Below are positions 26,679 through 39,557 of a stretch of 64,000 bases of DNA, one piece after another; the first letter of the stretch is position 1, and every line of letters begins with the position of its first letter. The position numbers and the translations under genes were made by a program. The stretch lies in assembly GCF_901933205.1 (NCBI RefSeq), contig NC_044573.1, forward strand, positions 48,079,493-48,143,492. Direction: 5' to 3'. Source of the DNA: Camarhynchus parvulus. Taxonomy: Eukaryota; Chordata; Aves; Passeriformes; Thraupidae. The notes beneath the pieces were generated by a model. That model saw only the letters and a program-made list of their open reading frames with translations. It was not told where the DNA came from and searched no databases.

Positions 26679-28045
26679 CTGAGGAAATAAAGAAAACGTT
26701 GTTATTAGAAAGCACCTGTCATACTAAAAAAAATCAAAATATCTTTTACTTATTTTACAAGTAATATGGTTATAATAAATTAAATTGAAACAATTAATAT
26801 TTCCCAGAATACTTTCAGTAATTAGAAAAGCAGCAGAAGAAAATGATGGCAATCTATCATGATGATTACAGGCATCTATTTGATGCCATACTGGAAATAA
26901 AACAAATGTGATGATTCTACTTCAATGAAGGATGATAAATTCTGAGAAAGCAAATTACCCATTTAGGGAAACTGCAGACACTTGTTTTCCTACCTCTGTA
27001 TGATTATTATCAGTTTATACTTTTAAAATAAATAATTCCACTAGTATAAATAGTGCCCTGCAACAGAACAAGAAGAAGAAACAGCAACCTTGTTTTTATT
27101 AGTTACAACTCTTAGTTCCCATTTGCATCTCAAATTAATATTGATTAACACTGTATGGCCAGGAAAAAAAAAATTAAAACTTGTCTTGGCACTCCTTGAC
27201 AAAGAACTGCAATCTTCGCAGAATTTATGCAAATCAGATATCATCCACAATATCAGGGAAGTTTCTGCACACTGAGTTGAAAAAGGCGTGAAGTCATACA
27301 TAACACTGCAACTCCGCTGACCTAAAGATCCCAAGAGATAAAAGGTAAAAATTGTTCAGGCCAACAGGACTGTTGGTGCTCAGCTTAAAAATAGCTATTC
27401 ACTGAAAAGTCAGAGGTACACATATCAGAAATTACCAGACTAGTGCCTGGGTAATTAGGGTTCCAGCATGAAAAAAACTCCTTGCGCAAGATTCCCTGTG
27501 GAAGCAGAAACTGAGAGAACAGGCAGGAACAAGCGATGACCACAATGAGATGAATTTACACTGCACACACATGGCAGACACAGAGCGTCTGCTCTCGGGT
27601 CCTAACAGCCCCCACTTAGAGCCCAGGTAAAATGAGACACATCTTAGATCCATTCTGGATCTCAAGTAATTAAACTCTCAATTAATGTAATTTTCTGCAA
27701 GTTTGGCCCACTTCAGGATTCATCCCCCTCTGGAAAAAAAAATCCACTTGAAAGTAACTCTCTCCTCTTCCCTCAAGACCCCTCTAAACTGCAGTGAAGC
27801 CTCACAAGCTGTAAAAGTCCCACAGGCTGTTGCAGCTACACAGAGACAGGTCTTGCCCTGCTACCAGACGGCCGGTGCCCAAGGGTTTCATGGCTGTCAC
27901 CTCTTCCTAAACCACACAAAATGCCATGGTTTATAATTTAAGAAATATTCATGTACTGAAAGACAGATTAACTGGGAATAATATTTGGGAAATTACAGGA
28001 ATAAAGTTGTTGAAGATTGCATGCAAGATGTTTTCCATTACCATC

Positions 28046-28682
28046 TGTATGGCTGATTACCTTGTCAAGTGAGCAGTTTGCCTTATCTCTCTCTTTGAGT
28101 GATCACATTCACACCTTCCTCGGGAGTGGACCTCTGCTGATAACCGGCTATTGAATATCAGCACATGACTGATAAGAACTATAACATCCCATTGTGAGAT
28201 GCTCCGCCCAGAGGGAGGAGCCAAGCATTGCTACCCAGATATACGCTGAGATCCTGAAACTGCAGCATGGCTTTTCTCCACGGGATTCCCCAAAGGAACA
28301 GCAGCTGCCTCTTCCTCCACCGGATCTCCAGAGGAAGAGTACATCCTTCTCTACAGATTCCCCTTGCTCCAACAGAACCACACCTGATACTTCAGAAGAC
28401 TGCAGCCACATTTTCAATCGGACTACCACCCACACCCTGACCCACAGGGTGTCAGGTTGGGTTCTGACTCTGTCAGTGTTGTTCTAGTGGACTGCATTGT
28501 TTATTTTATTCTTTGTTTTCTTCCCTATTAAAGAACTGTTATTTCCTGCTCCCATATCTTTGCCTGAGAGCCCCTTAATTTAAAATTATAGCAATTCGGA
28601 GGGGTGGGGAGGGTTTACATTCTCCATTTCAGGAGAGGCTCCTGCCTTCCTTAGCAGACTCCTGTCTTTCCAAACCAAGATG
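28046..28682 (+). mobile_element. Solo LTR of an endogenous retrovirus, songbird-type
   Basis: The block starts with TG (tgtatggctgattacc) and contains gatgctccgcccagaggga and catcttttgcctgagag-like sequence (atctttgcctgagagcccc). It ends near caaaccaagat. From memory this closely resembles an abundant ERVL-class LTR of passerine birds, in plus orientation. An ATTAAA poly(A) hexamer is at 28527-28532. No internal retroviral genes flank it, so it is a solo LTR. It is antisense to UTRN. I could not find clean target-site duplications, so the ends are approximate. The open frames inside it are not genes. Confidence 0.75.
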
Positions 28683-29899
28683 AAAGTAAACCACTTTCTT
28701 TACTGGAAAAAACAAGTGAAAATTGCATCTTTATTTGAAGAAGGTAACATTTGCAATAAAGTTGTAGGTAAAGAAAAAACATCGTAAAGGCTAAATGCTC
28801 AAACAGATGTAGCTTGTTAAAAAATAATCTTAGGCCTTAATAAATCTGAGAAAAAAAAAAGTAGATTCAACCTGATAGGTGAAAGTGTCCATCAGCTTTA
28901 GAGTTTCATTCTCTAGTGTTGCAATTTGGCACCTCTGATGGCTCCTGTTCTACTACATGAATTATGTCAGCTAAGTAAGAATTTGCTTAACTACAATTTA
29001 TTTGCTATGTCAGATACAGATATTCTGCACTGACATAAATATGAATTAAACAATGTAATCAATTAAATTACTAATTATTATGGAACAAGTCATATTCTAT
29101 TTACTTGGGAACAACCCTTGTAAAACATTGCCAGCTTTCTGCTGTAGGAAAGTCTGGAAAATGAGATTACCATTCTCTCTCAAAAATCACTGATGAAAAC
29201 TGAACATAGTAGTTCTCAACTTGGCATTCACTAGCAGGCCTGCAGATATTAGTATGGCTGAGATGCTTTGAGCAGGCCACTGGAGACGTAAGCTGTTTGT
29301 TAGGGAACATGTGGAGCCAGTGCTCTCTGGATGTTCATGGATTTGTCTTAGAAAGCATACAAGAGATGTAACAGAGTAGTGGATTGTCAGCCTTGGAAAA
29401 TACAGAAAAATTATTACAGAAAAATCAAGTTACTATTTCTAAAGGCAGGAGGCAGCAAAAAGCAATCTTTTTGCAAGGAATAATGGATTATAAGGATTCT
29501 TCACCTTTATCTGTGTTAGGAATGTGTAAAATTTACTGATCAGTAACTGACTTGAAAAGTGCTTACCTTCCATCTCAAAAGCACTGAAAAACAAATCAAC
29601 CAAATTCTGACTCCCAATGATGGGAGGGGACAAATAGCTCAGCAAAAAGAGATTGCAGTGGCCTACTAATACAGCTTTATCTCAGACTCCTAACACAGAA
29701 CATTTTATGAAGGGCTAATATATTGTTTGGTAGCCTTTAAAAAGACTTTGAAGCCCTTTCATAGTGATGGTCTGCATGAATCCGTGCAATTGGTGATCCA
29801 AGAAGTCAAACAGTAGTATCAAATGCTGCACTGTGTTGTTTTAGTACAGAAACATTTCTAGCCACTGCGGAGATTAAATCACTGGAATAATAGGGCTGG

Positions 29900-30018
29900 A
29901 ACCAAGGTGCTGGATAATGTCATCTAGGCTCCCTTTCCCATAAAAGGTTGGCCTACATGATATTTTTAGATCAGTCCCTTTCAAACAGGGCTACTCCATC
30001 ATTCTATGAATCTGATGA
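29900..30018 (+). mobile_element. CR1 LINE, short 3' fragment
   Basis: The plus strand reads like a diverged CR1 end: gataatgtcatctaggctcc, ttttagatcagtccctttc, and the closing attctatgaatctgatga, which is the degenerate CR1 tail repeat. The 5' boundary is approximate. The orientation is antisense to UTRN. Confidence 0.65.
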
Positions 30019-32279
30019 ACAGGCAGAAACAGATACCTTGCTAGCAAAAATTCCTGATTAAATGATAACTTGGATCTAGTCAGTTGCAAATAGTGGGATG
30101 GCAAGTTATTGTTCCTTCTTAGTATTTGGAGGAAGAGTAACAGGTAAGGGAGGTAAACTGAAAATAGCTGCTGTCAGATAAGCACAGATAAAAACTTGCC
30201 CTCTAATTCAGAAGTGCAACTTTGGAAATGAAGTTTTGCAGAAAACATAGATATATAATCAATGAGATTATATATGAGATTGTTCCATTCAGACTACTAC
30301 TCTATTTGTTCCTCACAGCTAGAAGTCACTTATTGCTGCTAAAAAGGTTTGAAATTTTTGATTTAGAATACACAGTCTTTCAACCTGTCAGGATAAAGCC
30401 TTCAACTTTCCAGATTTAATAATTTTTTTCTATTATTATTTTACTTCTGAATTTAGCGTCCCTTACTTACATTTACCACACACTATATAAAGTTGTAGGT
30501 ATAAGTTCTTTAACTCTGTCTTGCTAAAGCTCTAGAAAATGTTTGGTTGTTGTTTTTTTGTTGGTGGTGGTTTTTTAAAGATGCTTCAGTTGTAGTTGGT
30601 GTGGGGAAAGAGGTTGTTTTTAAGAAATGGTTTAAATGAATAACTACATATTATTTGTTTTTCCAAAACTGCGTTACTTAGCTGTAATTCTTTATGGTAT
30701 CTACCAACATGGAAACCATCCTGGAAACTTCCCCTTTTTTACTTTGGTATGTAACAACCTGAATGTCCCCTTAAGCCTGAAGAATATTCCCTAAACACGG
30801 CTGAGGAATGCTGATAAGGCACTGCATAGTCTCTGTGGACATAATTCTATGCATGTTTTAACCAGCAAGAAAGCCAGTTCACCACTCAGACTTGTGAACA
30901 TGGTGTTTTATTGTGGCATGTTGTAAGCCAATTCAAGGAAACGATCCAGGCCAAGACAAACAAAACCAGCAAACCTTTCCTGGCAAGTTTTACATGTGGA
31001 CTCTTCTACTGATTCTCCCTCAACTAGAATAAGAGAGCTAGATTCTGAGAAACAACTTCTACATTGCTCCCTAATCTGTTTTATTTACAGAGACTAGACT
31101 GACTAGTCTTACAAACAGCTCATCTAGCATTCTTCAGCAGTGCCAAAGGTAGCACTTGATCTGTAATCTTTTTAACAAGGTATTACATGGATGTATGATC
31201 AGGTTACAAGTTTGAGACTACAAGAGCTACAAAACCACTGTGGCAACAGTATGCAATATTTCTAATGGGGCTTTAAAAAAGAAATAATTCCTATACTTTT
31301 GAAGTTGTTTGTTCTGTCAATTTTAAAAAAGGATGAAATGGCTCCAGGAATTGCTGGTTTGCGTAACAGCTGTAATGCTTTATATACACCGTGTTTGGTT
31401 TACTGAAAAACCAACTGTCAATTCAAAATAAGAACATGGTTGTAACATAAGTCAAGAAAAAAAATCAAGATTTATTTACTGATTTAAATTATATTACCTA
31501 CACAGTGATATACACTACTTCAGAATCTCTGGCAAAGATCTGCTCATTTTTAGGTTGACTTCTCAACTCCTGCAATATTGTTATCTTTTTTATAGAACAA
31601 TCAGTTAAAAACTGGAGAGGTGATTGGGTTAAAATTCTGTCTCATTAGTTCTGATTATGGCAGGTAGGCTGGAACATCAGGAAACCAACATGGACCTCGA
31701 TACCATGACCTACATATGCATAACAATTATATCAACTCAGCTTTTCCTCCTTAGTAGATGTGAGATTATAGGCTTACACCTCTAAAGTGTTTATTAAGAA
31801 CATGCAAGGATAGGTCCTGAGGAAGCGATGCATGTTTACTTTTCCCAGCCTTTTACTTGAAGGTCCAGGAATGTATGATACGAAGCCTTTAAGGAAAAAG
31901 AAAAACACAGGGAGCTCTTCCTTTGTGCCATCCCAGCAAGTGTGGAAGCCAAAGAAAACGGAAAAAAGAGTTGGCAAAGGATGAAAAGATGTGGTCACAA
32001 ACACACAAAGATTCTGGAACAGTCACTGATCAGACATTGCAGAGAGGACAAAGAATAAGGCAATGAGGGCACACTCATCTCAGAAAGACAGAGTGGGAAG
32101 CACACTAGTCAAAATGTCAATGAAGTTATGAAGAAGAAACACCCCTACAAAAACAAGGAGATAGATAATATCATGGAAGTGGAACTTCCTCAAGGCATAG
32201 GGAAACATGGAATAAAGATCAGTCAGCATTTGAGAAAGCCATCATATCTTACATGCATCCATTAATTCAAGGAACTTAC

Positions 32280-32358
32280 TGGAAAGAAAATGCTGTGATG
32301 CAGGTCCAAAATCTCGGTGTGCCTCCTGTAACTGTTTAAGGCGATCCTCTACAGAGAC
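32280..32358 (-). CDS. UTRN: UTRN exon (dystrophin exon 61 equivalent), rod to WW hinge
   Basis: This 79-bp exon has the same length as dystrophin exon 61. It encodes [18 protein letters not shown] followed by PASQHFLS, plus the first base of a Thr codon. This is the end of the final rod helix and the start of the hinge (H4-like) leading into the WW domain. The acceptor is tttatgtgtag before 32358 (phase 0 in). The donor is CCA|gtaagttcc after 32280 (phase 1 out). The segment [19 protein letters not shown] is one of the most conserved stretches shared by dystrophin and utrophin. Confidence 0.96.
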
Positions 32359-33735
32359 CTACACATAAACACACACACTCAAAATCTACATTGCAACAAC
32401 AAGGTAATGAAAGAAGAATCACTTGTTTACATTTCTTCTAGTGAAATAAAATTTTTTGTGTGTCACAGCAATTATTTTGCATCCGCCTATTTAAGGCAAC
32501 ATATTTTTCTTTCATCTGCTTAATGAGAATCATGTTTCTATCTTTCAGTGTTCTGGTGTGAGAACTGTAGATCAATAACAACAGTAGTTTCATGGTGACT
32601 AGAGCCAGCTGCTGACATTTCTGACCTCCTCCCAACCCTTCTGTTGTCCAAATTCCCATAGTCAGCAGGTCTCAGTTTGATTGCATTGATCTCATGCTGC
32701 CTTTCCAGCACAGAACCATTTAGGAAGACAGGGTTTCACCAGCTGACATGATGCCCCTCAGTCTAATTGAAACTGCAGTAGCAGTACTTTGGCTGCTTGG
32801 TTAACTAAATTTAAAGGAGACACACACAGTACCCACCCCCCCCCCCCCCCCCCAAAAAAAAAACCAAACCCAAACCAACAAACAAAATAAGAAAAGAAAC
32901 CCCACTACCAAATTATATTAGGAAATGAAAGGATGAAAGGTCTGATATGACACAATAACAGCTTTGACTTTCAGGAGTGACTCATTCAAAACTACTGGCC
33001 AACAAACTGGTGCCCAGGTTTTGAAAATTCATTCCCACCACCCTCACTAGAGATGTGATAAGTATTTCCTACAAAAAAGAACACAAAAAAAGGAGAAACC
33101 TCAAAAATTCATAAATGAACTTTAGCTGATATAAGAGACTTCACTAAATCATTCACTGTGAAACTAAGGATGAGTTTCAGCTGTAATCAGGCACATGGAT
33201 TTACTTTTCTCAGACCATTTAAGCACAATTATCATAACTAAGCAATATGAATTTCTAAGCATATCCTCTTCTGCTTTTTATGCTAAATTGCTACAGTATA
33301 TATCTTGTTATAGCTCTACTAATACTTAAATCACTTTAGGTGAAATTTCCTACAGAAACTGAATATTCAAAGACCAATAAAACAGCTTTCACACAAGCTG
33401 GAAACACAACAGAAATTTTACACCAGTTTTTGGTGGAACGGATTTATGCAGTAAAATCTACTGCTACAAGACACACAAAAAAATCATGCAGCAATAGTTC
33501 CTACTACTTTCCCAGAATCTAATGCAGTTTCCTGTTTGAATAAACTGCTGAAATAGATTGAAAGGAAAAGCTGTTGGCCAAGCTGTCGGTAGCTCCTTTT
33601 GTTGCATTGGTACTAACAGAATAACACTAGTGACAGAAGTAATGAACAAATGGTATAAGTGAATCTTTTAAGAAAACAGGGGAGAGTGAGAAATATCCCT
33701 CCCCACACACCTACTGTACATGATCAGAAAAATAC
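32359..33735 (-). other. UTRN: Intron between exon 60-like and exon 61-like exons
   Basis: 1,377 bases, including the C18-A10 tract at 32836-32863. Nothing else is recognisable. Confidence 0.85.
32836..32905. repeat. C18-A10 homopolymer pair and A/C-rich tail
   Basis: Eighteen C (32836-32853) are followed by ten A and then an A-rich stretch with aaacc and aaccaac units. On the UTRN transcript this becomes U-rich sequence followed by an 18-G run, about 480 bases before the acceptor of the exon at 32358. Homopolymer length from an assembly may be inaccurate. Confidence 0.9.
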
Positions 33736-33882
33736 CTGTAAAAGTTTCCATCGCATGTTAAGATCATCCAGTTGACGAGACATCTTTAAAGATGGATAAA
33801 GGTCAAGTGGAGACAGCTGGCTGGACAAATCATTCACTGTTTTAACTTTTAAGTTGATGGGAGCAATTTCTTCTCTAAAAGC
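33736..33882 (-). CDS. UTRN: UTRN exon (dystrophin exon 60 equivalent), last spectrin-like repeat
   Basis: This 147-bp exon is exactly 49 codons, phase 0 at both ends, and equals the length of dystrophin exon 60. The peptide starts [19 protein letters not shown] and ends [14 protein letters not shown], which is the third helix of the final spectrin repeat with its conserved Trp. The acceptor is ttaccttctag before 33882, and the donor is CAG|gtattttt after 33736. No long reading frame flags this exon because it is short, but the translation aligns with utrophin nearly residue for residue. In mammals the stretch LSPLDLHPSL has His where this bird has Tyr (from memory of the mammalian protein). 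Confidence 0.96.
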
Positions 33883-35987
33883 CTAGAAGGGTAAGAAACA
33901 CACTTATGTTCAGTTGACATCTGAGCAGCACAAAAGCGTAAACTCCACATGGTGCTGACCTGCCCAATGTGGCAGTTTATGCTAAACAACTGCACAGAAG
34001 TCAGCTCTCAGCAAAGACATTTCACTCACTTCAATATTCTTGCTGTATCACTCATATCCACCTTTAAGGAAAAACAGTATGAAACTTACTGAAATGCCCA
34101 TAAGCAAATTGCACCCTAAAAGAATTTAATTTATTGGTCTTTTGTGGTGCTGTATGGCTTTAGAGCTTTTCTTTGCAAAAGGAAACACGCAATGCTATAT
34201 TAGGAGCTTTAGCAGCATAGAGCCTGCCAACTGTTCTTAAGACAAAATATTGTTCAGTAGCTATAGTTTTCAAGTATTAAGCAGCTGACAAAAGTTCAAT
34301 TTAAAAACTATTATTGAACTAGCAAAGCATGAAGGAATGTTTCTTCTAAGGAAAAGGAGTACAATGTTTTACCTGATTAGAACCAGAGAGTAAAGCTATT
34401 ACAATGACTAAAAAGAAGTAAAAGGTTTATTGAATCAAATCGAACTAAATACAGTATTAAGACAAAATTGATGCAAGTTTAGTTGCAGTTTAAAAAATGC
34501 TTCAAATGCCTTGCTTGCTGTGAGCAGTTAAGTGTTCAATCCTGCAAACAGCTTGATTAAACACCATTAAACAAGCCCAAAACAGCTGTAAAGGAAGTAT
34601 TTTCTTTGGACAATTTAATTATTTATCTCCCTTCAATAATCACTCTCATTAGGCCAAGGAACAGAAAGAACGTACTGTTAAGAAAGAAACACTGGGTTTC
34701 TGGACAGCCAGTAGGCCCCTATTGCTTCAGCAAATGTTACAGTTTTTCCAAAGCAATGAAAATCTGAAAGACTTTGCTATCATCTACTTTACAGAAAAAG
34801 TCATTAAGATATGACAAATCACTTCTTAGCATGAGAACAAGGAGCTATTCAGCATTAGCATCTTATTTCTTGCTTTAGCATCTACATTAAAATATAAGAG
34901 AAGAAGGAAGAGATTCATTACTCTTTTCAAATCAGCAGCAGTCTGGATATTAACTCACCTTTGACTGCCTTTGTTTTAAAGACTTCAGTTTCATTACCCT
35001 TGAAAGTGACAATATAACTTGGGCAATCAGGATGCTTACATTGATATATGTGAAATAATGTAGCTCTGTGAATTCACAGACACTGTATACATAGAGAGAA
35101 TATCCACAGAAACCTGGTTACAGCCATTTTATTCTTCTAACACCAGCATCCTATGCTGAAGACATGGATGGTCAGGTACACAACCTCAGGGTCTTCCAAT
35201 GCTTTGCTGTATTAATTCTTAAGCTTAAAAACTGAAAATTTGTGTTTGTGAAACAGAAGCTTAGCAGTAAATGCTGAATTTGCCTGAAAGAGCAATCTTC
35301 TCTACCTACATGTGCATACCCACATGTTCTCCTGGAATCCATGATATTCACTGCACTGTACTTTTCCAGTCAGCTTTTCTGGACAATGCTATCAGAAGAT
35401 ATTTCTTCTTGGGGAGCTTTGCATTACCAGGTCCCTACACAATCCATTAAGTTAGGCAGGAGATGATTACTACCCATCAAAAGCAGCCATGCCTTGGGAT
35501 GCTGAGCCCTCCATGGAACCCAGGCAGCAAGAACTGATTTGCCTATAACAACATTATAGGGTAGTATGTGTTCTGCAGTTTGAAATAAGCCTGGTGAGAA
35601 GCCAGGCTAAAGTAAAAGCAAATGCTAATTTGCTCATGCAAACAAAAATAGACAATAGGCATGTTTAGTTTGTAAAAGTTAAGAAACATAAATTTAAACT
35701 ATGTGTTTATTTCTGTATGATTAAGAAAGCTCTAAATATTTTTCTAAAAAGAGAGTTACACTTGATGGCCAAACAGATCTGTGTGTGTATGTAATCCCAG
35801 CCAACACTGGGAATGCGGCCCAGCTCTGGACTTTATTTGAGACTTCAGATATCATCTTTAAAGACTTTATACCGCACATGAGAATTTTAGCATACAGTGT
35901 ATAAACATCTAATATGACTAGAGGGACCAGAATGGAGAGATCTGACACACAAACAAACGAAGTATTTCCCAGGAGTTCCACACTTAC
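33883..35987 (-). other. UTRN: Intron between exon 59-like and exon 60-like exons
   Basis: 2,105 bases of AT-rich sequence. I see no repeat family or gene. Confidence 0.85.
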
Positions 35988-36256
35988 CGTAGTTTTCTCA
36001 ATGTGATCTGGTAATGAATCTATGAGCAAGTCTCCTACAGGTTTCCAGCCATTCCTCACGTTTTCAGCCTCCTTCAAATCAGCGTCAAGGTCATCCATGG
36101 CACACTGAAGGTCTTTCAGTTTTTCTAATGCTTTGTCTACTTGCTTCTGCCAGATACTGGCACTAGCATTTAGGTTCTCCCATTTCTCTTTTACCTCTGA
36201 TGACTGTTTGCGCATGGCTTTGGCAATCTTCAAGGCTTTCTCCTCAGGGGTCAATT
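35988..36256 (-). CDS. UTRN: UTRN exon (dystrophin exon 59 equivalent), last spectrin-like repeat
   Basis: This 269-bp exon has the same length as dystrophin exon 59. It begins (E)[18 protein letters not shown] and ends [16 protein letters not shown]. It encodes most of the first two helices of the last spectrin repeat, with the heptad-like Leu/Ala spacing and the conserved Trp residues of [11 protein letters not shown] and [14 protein letters not shown]. The acceptor ccctctgcag lies before 36256 (phase 1 in). The donor ACG|gtaagtg lies after 35988 (phase 0 out). The minus-strand frame stays open into the intron down to 35721, but that extension (after HIEKTT) is intronic read-through. This is the longest exon in the window. 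Confidence 0.97.
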
Positions 36257-39200
36257 CTGCAGAGGGGAATAACAGTTATACTGTTTATTTCTTATTTTTG
36301 TCCAGTTAAACAGATGGTGCTCCTGAAATACACACTCAAGACAGTCTACTGACTGTCCAGTCCAGTGTCAACTGATAATTTATTTCAGCAGGTACAAGGT
36401 AGAGGAAAGTCCACCTTGCTGCAACTGAAATAAACCTCAATCACTCCTACTGACAACATAATGCTTGATCAGAAGACAGGAAACTATTCCTGACTTCCAT
36501 ATATTATGATACCCACAAAGTAAAAGCAGCTTACTGCTGATTTGTTACTTTTGGAGGGACAGGGAAGAGAAATATAAGATACTTCTTCCTTCCTGGAAAC
36601 TTCATTAGGTAATCTTTGCATCATTTCACGTGGAAAGAGCAAGGACAGTGCTTTGTTCCTGGATCTCTTACCACCACCTTTCACTGTGGCACCAGGATGT
36701 CTCTTCATATTCAGTAGCAAAATCCAAGGTACACTAAGTACTGTGGGGGGCACGGTTGTGCAGCACTACATCAATTTTTCTGTGTAAACACCAAAATCCA
36801 AAAAGGCTGGTTTAAATAGCTTTTCCAAACCTACAAACGTTCTATGAAGCTGTTGACTGAAAAAGAATCAAGCTTACGGTGTACTATTTCTCACAAATTT
36901 CAGGCTTGTGTCTAGATATCACACAATCCAGAAACCCCGTAAAACCTTCAGTTTGAGACTGAGCAAGACCCAGACAGCTTGAAAGCTAAAAAGAAAATCC
37001 TAAAACATCCCCAGCAGGTCCTGCTGTCTGCTGCCTGCGGGTCCTTGCTGAAAAAAACTCATGGGAAGCTTCCTTCATCAGGGAAGAGTAGCTTCAGTAA
37101 TGACAAACAAACATAACCAGTCTCAGAGGATTCCCCTTCTACATAAAAGCAAGCAGAGGAAACTATAATGCAAAAAACTGAGAACAAAAGAAGTAGCAGA
37201 GACGTGACATGCACTGAAACTAAGCCAATTGGCCTCCTATTCAGTCCTATATAAAAGCCCTGGAAAAGGTTTATCACAGTGCTCTTGTGATTAAAATTCA
37301 AGTGTTGCCTATGAATAAATTATACACAATCATGCAGAGATGAAAGTACCATTTTTGTCACAATTCAGATGAGACATACCATCTTTCATTTACTGATAGA
37401 CTGTCTTTAAAATCATTATAACTGACTGAGCTTGGAGTTGCTACTGTGGTTGGAGGAAGGTGAGGGGGCAACAGACAGAAATTGTGTGGGAGGGATGTTT
37501 TTGCTTTACCAAGGTCAGATGAATGTCAAAGTAAATGCACGGTTATGGTTGCAAAAGTTACCCAACTGTGCCTCTTATATGCAACTGTTGTCCCATAGCA
37601 CCCAATACAGAAAAGCATATTGTAAGTAATTAACACAAAATAAAACATTGAAATTCACTCCAATTAAGTCACTTTTTTCCAGATAAAAAAGTAACAGGGA
37701 GTTGTTTGGATCACAACCAGAATTTCTGCCCACCAGTTCCACATATTTATTCTGTTTATTCTTTTAAAATTTTTTTCAAATCTTGTTAGCCCATGTAGGT
37801 ATTGATATATGCTGGACTATGATGATTAGAAGAGTATTCTAGTCATCACTAGAAGAGATTCAAGACAATCCAGATGCCATCTGGGGAAAAAAACCCCACC
37901 AACAAAATGAAGAAAAATCAACCCACAATGCAACTACAATTTGTATTACAACTGTTGATATAGGGAGGAGAGAGTGTTGCCCAAAAGCACAAGGACTTTG
38001 CTGGGAAGTGGTTATGTAGGAGAAACAACAAACAAGGAATGGTAACCAGAGAACAGTGGAAGGCAAGAGTAATCAAGAGCCAACAGCACCAAGGGAAGGG
38101 AGACACATACCCAGCCTATGGTTTATGGTGCATGTTTTGACCTCAGAAGAGAGAGACATTTGAAGAAAGAGTGCAGCTGAGTGTTACAATAGATATTTTG
38201 AACTTATCAAGTGTCTTAAGTTAATATTTCAGTGACTTGTTGGGTGTCATAAGCTATTACATGAAAGCACTGCCTATGTGCACTCGGCCTGTAAAAGCAG
38301 AGATTGTACCCAGTCTTAGGGACACTGCAGTGGCAAGAAGGGATTGCAGAGGAGAAACTTGGAATGAAATGACCGTGAAAAAATCCCACAATGCTTAACT
38401 AGATGCAAATAGATATGAACTACGTATGTAGCTGTAGGATACAGAGACGTGGCAGTAACCTACAATTTGCAATACTTACACACCAGAACAAAGTTGAAGA
38501 CCAAAGCTGTGCTGTGATAAATTGCACCTTGTCTCTGGATTTACAGCATTTCACAGTAGAATAAACTGCATTATAGCACAACACAGTTTTAGAATGATCT
38601 TTACCCCAAGTTCTGCAAAGAAAATATTTATTTCTTTTGAAAAGAAATAAAGCTCATACTCTAAGTAAAACCCAATTTAAGGAAAAGAAATTCTTTTACA
38701 CAGAAAAGAACAGCTACAAAATGCCATCAAAGAAGTTGTTAGCATAAGTACTTTTGGAATAATTCACCTTTGAGAACAATAATAATGATGAATGAATGGG
38801 AATTCACTACAGTCCAGTGACAAGGGACTGTGAACAATCTAGAAGTCAAGCTGCACCTAAGGACCAGCATTTAATATTACAGGCTCTCTCACAGGCTGAG
38901 GTTTCCTATCATACAGTTGTAGGTTGTGGGCAACCAAACCTCAGCAATGAAAGCTGCAAGACTTATAAATGAGGATTAAGGGAACACCCAGAGGTGGAAC
39001 ACCTTACATAAGGTAAGGCAATACTAAGCTTCATTGAGAGGGGAGAGAAAATTGCACACCAATTTGATAAAGCCTTCTCTGTTGGTACCTAGAACATGTA
39101 AATACAGGGGACACTATACCCAAAAACTGGACTAAGGTGAAGTTCCATATATGCAAAGCTGCAGTCTACCACTTGGATCCAACATCATGCAGTCAGATCA

Positions 39201-39419
39201 TTCTTTATCTGTTGTCAGAGCCAAAGCCTACCAGCTCTGCATGAAAAAGTAGAATGCTGCAAGACCCGTGCAGGTCTAAGCTAGATTATTAGTCAGTTAA
39301 AAAGATCCTTCGCTTGACAAAGAACATGTGGAAAGCTTTATAGTAAGAGCTGAAAATCTTGTAAAACTCTTTGGCCTTTTTTAAAGGCCTAAACACAGCA
39401 GATCCAATGAGCGCTTCTT

Positions 39420-39557
39420 GCTCTAACAGAGGCAATAAGAAGAGAAGTGGCTGTAGCACCTGGGGATAGGTTCAGAGGTGGTTATGGGGGTCCTCAGTTA
39501 ACAAGTGGATTAGATGATCCTGAAAGTCTCTTCCAAGCTTGATGATTCAATGATTAG
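39420..39557 (+). mobile_element. CR1 LINE, short 3' fragment
   Basis: The plus strand contains gtggattagatgatcctgaa, agtctcttccaagcttgatg and attcaatgattag, a diverged copy of the CR1 3' end with its short tail repeat. Only the last 80 bases or so are clear; the upstream limit is a guess. The orientation is antisense to UTRN. Confidence 0.65.

Larger units (their letters stand above)
26679..32279 (-). other. UTRN: Intron between exon 61-like and exon 62-like exons
   Basis: 5,601 bases. It contains the solo LTR at 28046-28682 and a CR1 tail at 29900-30018, both antisense to UTRN. No other feature is supportable. Confidence 0.85.

Noticed and set aside
28148..28487. Open frames on both strands, 95 and 97 codons
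   Set aside because: They lie entirely inside the solo LTR and encode nothing recognisable.
35721..35987. Continuation of the exon 59-like frame to a stop at 35721
   Set aside because: A strong donor (ACG|gtaagtg) ends the exon at 35988, and the next exon joins in frame. The extension is intronic read-through.
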